Shown here piece after piece: positions 33,000 to 35,146 of a stretch of DNA of 35,146 bases (positions are counted from its first letter, which is position 1; every line of letters starts with the position of its first letter). Source of the DNA: Absidia repens (Eukaryota > Mucoromycota > Mucoromycetes > Mucorales > Cunninghamellaceae); assembly GCA_002105175.1 (NCBI GenBank), contig MCGE01000068.1, positions 1 to 35,146 of the forward strand. The letters are read 5' to 3'. A model generated the notes under the pieces. It was not told where the DNA came from. It ran no database searches and saw only the letters and a list, made by a program, of their open reading frames with translations. A program made the position numbers and the translations under genes.

Positions 33000-33965
33000 A
33001 ATGCAACATGCTTTACATGACAGCAGCGACTAGCTACACGCACATCATGACTCTCGGTTCCATTTATATAGTTTTGATAGAACAAGAATATGGATATCGT
33101 GGATAGTAATGTGATTTAAATCTAATCAGCCTATTCCTAAAGGAGGGACATAGCGGGGAAGTGGAAGCAGTTATAGTGGGTGAAATGGAGAGCTAATGTT
33201 TGCTCAGACAAATCACAATACAACAAATAATAGTGATACTTATTATTATCAAACGGGGTTCTTGGATATTTAATTAAAAAGGACATATTTTATTGAAGTA
33301 TTTCATTAGATACTAAACTAAAGACAAGAAAGAGCTCATTGTAAGAAGAGAATTGAATGGAAAGGATTAACTGGGGGGACATTTGAGGGAGACACTAATG
33401 GGAGATTTGAAGAATGGGCAACACTAATCCAAAGGTACAGTCCTTTTTTCAATACCAGTATATACTACACAATGTATGAGAAAGTGTGAGGAGATATCAT
33501 TTACTGCATAATGACAATTGTCAACACCAATCTAAAGAGGTCAAGGTAGTAAAAAGGAATCTATTGCACAAGACATGAAAGAGAATAATGAGACACCTTT
33601 AATGACGTTATGTAAAATAAGGCATATTTTATTCAGATGTATATATAACATATGACTGAATTAAGGCTAATACGAAGCTAGTAAAGACTTCAAAAAACCA
33701 CCTAATGGTGTTTGTCGATCATAGATTTAAAATGAAAGGGATTCCCCATGCAGCTTGGCATCCATGTTCTAAAAACCCTCCTAAACTAGTCCTAAAACTA
33801 ATATAAAACCACTAGGACCTCCAAAAGATAATAATGATGACGAAAAAACAACGAAAAAGAAAAAAAGAAGAGAAACGCGAAAATCGGCAAAATGGGAGAA
33901 ATAGGAAATCATATGGGCGGCATTTAAAATGGTTGCATCGTCCCAGTGATTCCCTTTTGTTTTGG
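33000..33965 (-). repeat. Dispersed repeat copy R7 (inverted)
   Basis: On the minus strand it reads TTTTAAATGCCGCCCA, pyrimidine-rich sequence, GGACTAGTTTAGGAGGG, GCATGGGGAATCCCTTTCAT, ACATCTGAATAAAATATG, TCTCTTTCATGTCTTGTG, and then CATTCTTCAAATCTCCCATT (shared with R1) and CTTCAATAAAATATG. It is the longest copy and the only one on this strand. The far end (33000-33180) is uncertain. Confidence 0.65.
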
Positions 33966-34624
33966 ACCTCATCATAGGGCCAATCGACCTAATTTAGCTT
34001 CCCACACTTCTCTGTAGATTAGTTATCCACTCATCATGGACTATATTACCCACTTTGATTAAGCCACATACATTTAATGACCCTATAGCATATATTGAAC
34101 TGATTGCTACTATCCATCATGAAAATGAAAACCCCATTAAAGAAAAAAAAAAAAAAAGAGGATAGAAAGGGTTGAAGGATGTGACATTAAAGGACGTGCA
34201 GGCATGGCATTCAATGGACAATAAAAATAATGTAAAGTCTGGATAATCGAAAATAGTGGCATTTTTTGTGTTTATGTTTGGCAACCAAAGAGCCTGTTAG
34301 ATGCTACCCGATATAAATTAGATATTTTTGAAAGCAGCAACGAATGTTGCTTTTACTTGAATTTCTTTATTGATGTGTGTATGTGTGTATATGTGTATGT
34401 GTGTGTGTGTTATGGGTGGTGTGATCCAGTGTTTTTATAAGGATGTTGACTATTCTATGCGCAATATGGTTCATGGATATTCACGGACTTTTAATGTGGC
34501 GTAAAAGGAACTTAAAAAGGTAGAGGTCAAAAAGCAGGAAATTGTTCATTTAACTCTCAAATACCCTCTCTTCTTTTACTTTTATCGCGAAACACATCCA
34601 GCAGCGGAAGCAATCACTTTTCCA
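33966..34624. other. Intergenic stretch with a GT microsatellite
   Basis: A 15-A run (34142-34156) and an imperfect GT repeat (34374-34410) lie upstream of the F-box gene. No other gene found. Confidence 0.4.
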
Positions 34625-35146
34625 ATGGAATCCTTTGACGACAGTCACTCCGATCAACTACATTCATCATCTTGGGATTCCCAGAAGCAAGGAACGGGTA
34701 GTAGTGGGGGTGGTTCTTGTGTAAGTAATTTATTGGAAAGGACACGACTCTCTCAATGGTACTAACACTTTTTTAAATGTTAGTCAAATTTTGTTGATAC
34801 TGAATTCTTACAACCTTACAGTAAAGTACAAAAAAAAAAAAAGAAAAAAAGGAGAAGCGACTCGTCAGATGAAAAGCCTGAACTGACCCTTTTTGGTTTA
34901 TAATAGGCGGCAATATCGAACAAAGGAGGCACTACGCTGAAAACATTCTTCAAGATGAACAAGTAAAACCCAACGACACGGTGACTGCCACTCCGTATTT
35001 TCTACAACTTCCGAATGAAATCCTGGTGCGAATCATCTGCTACGCTCTTCAACCAACAGGTCGTCACTCAGATTTTGAAATATCGAGTCATCCATTTTAC
35101 CAGCTAGGGAACAATCCATATGCACGACAACGACAACTCAATATTT
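34625..35146 (+). CDS. F-box protein, 5' part (runs off the right edge)
   Basis: Model: 34625-34720 (MESFDDSHSDQLHSSSWD..., Ser/Gly-rich), 34784-34820, 34907 to the edge. Introns of 63 and 86 nt have CTAAC and CTGAC branch-like sites. Exon 3 gives a short acidic/polar linker, then TPYFLQLPNEILVRIICYAL, a good match to the first half of an F-box (LP-x-EIL-x-x-I). F-box proteins recruit substrates to SCF ubiquitin ligases through Skp1; the substrate-binding part would lie downstream of the window. The donor choice at 34821 (GTAAAG) keeps the F-box in frame; an alternative four bases later does not. Confidence 0.7.

Overview
The window is nuclear DNA of a filamentous fungus. It is AT-rich. Its genes have several short introns (about 60-130 nt, GT..AG, CTGAC/CTAAC-like branch points, one GC..AG), poly(A)-tailed LINE remnants are present, and homopolymer runs are very long. 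The gene families, and the style of the 7194-9409 and 27186-28062 genes, suggest an early-diverging lineage such as Mucoromycota rather than an ascomycete. That placement is inference.

The main content is an expanded cluster of HET-domain-like genes (heterokaryon-incompatibility type), named HETL-1 to HETL-8 here. HETL-3 (11581-13857, +), HETL-4 (15863-18046, +), HETL-5 (18127-20270, -) and HETL-6 (23340-25536, +) are intact by splicing models that keep frame. HETL-1 (1296-3481, -) has one frameshift. HETL-8 (30110-32344, -) has one stop codon at a Trp of the first HET block. HETL-2 (about 4266-5200, +) is a badly decayed relic. HETL-7 is only an orphan 37-nt first exon (29557-29593, +). All share a tiny first exon, a Gln/Lys linker, the three HET-like blocks and a C-terminal domain that I do not recognise, ending in F-x-I-Y.

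Layout: a truncated LINE end with a long poly(A) (1-503); repeat remains and HETL-1; the HETL-2 relic and a decayed minus-strand gene; a tandem repeat (6042-6540); a nine-exon unknown gene (7194-9409); three repeat-plus-leader-plus-HETL cassettes (about 10330-13907, 15000-18100, 22070-25590), with a LINE relic (14484-14942), HETL-5 and a TIR element (20570-21739) between them; more dispersed repeat; an unknown acidic-tract gene with a frameshift (27186-28062); HETL-7 and HETL-8; an inverted dispersed-repeat copy; and the 5' part of an F-box gene running off the right edge.

By family knowledge, HET proteins act in fungal allorecognition and regulated cell death. This locus looks like a birth-and-death cluster in which gene copies, their 5' leaders and repeats are duplicated together while other copies are inactivated by point lesions. 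No function is shown by sequence alone.
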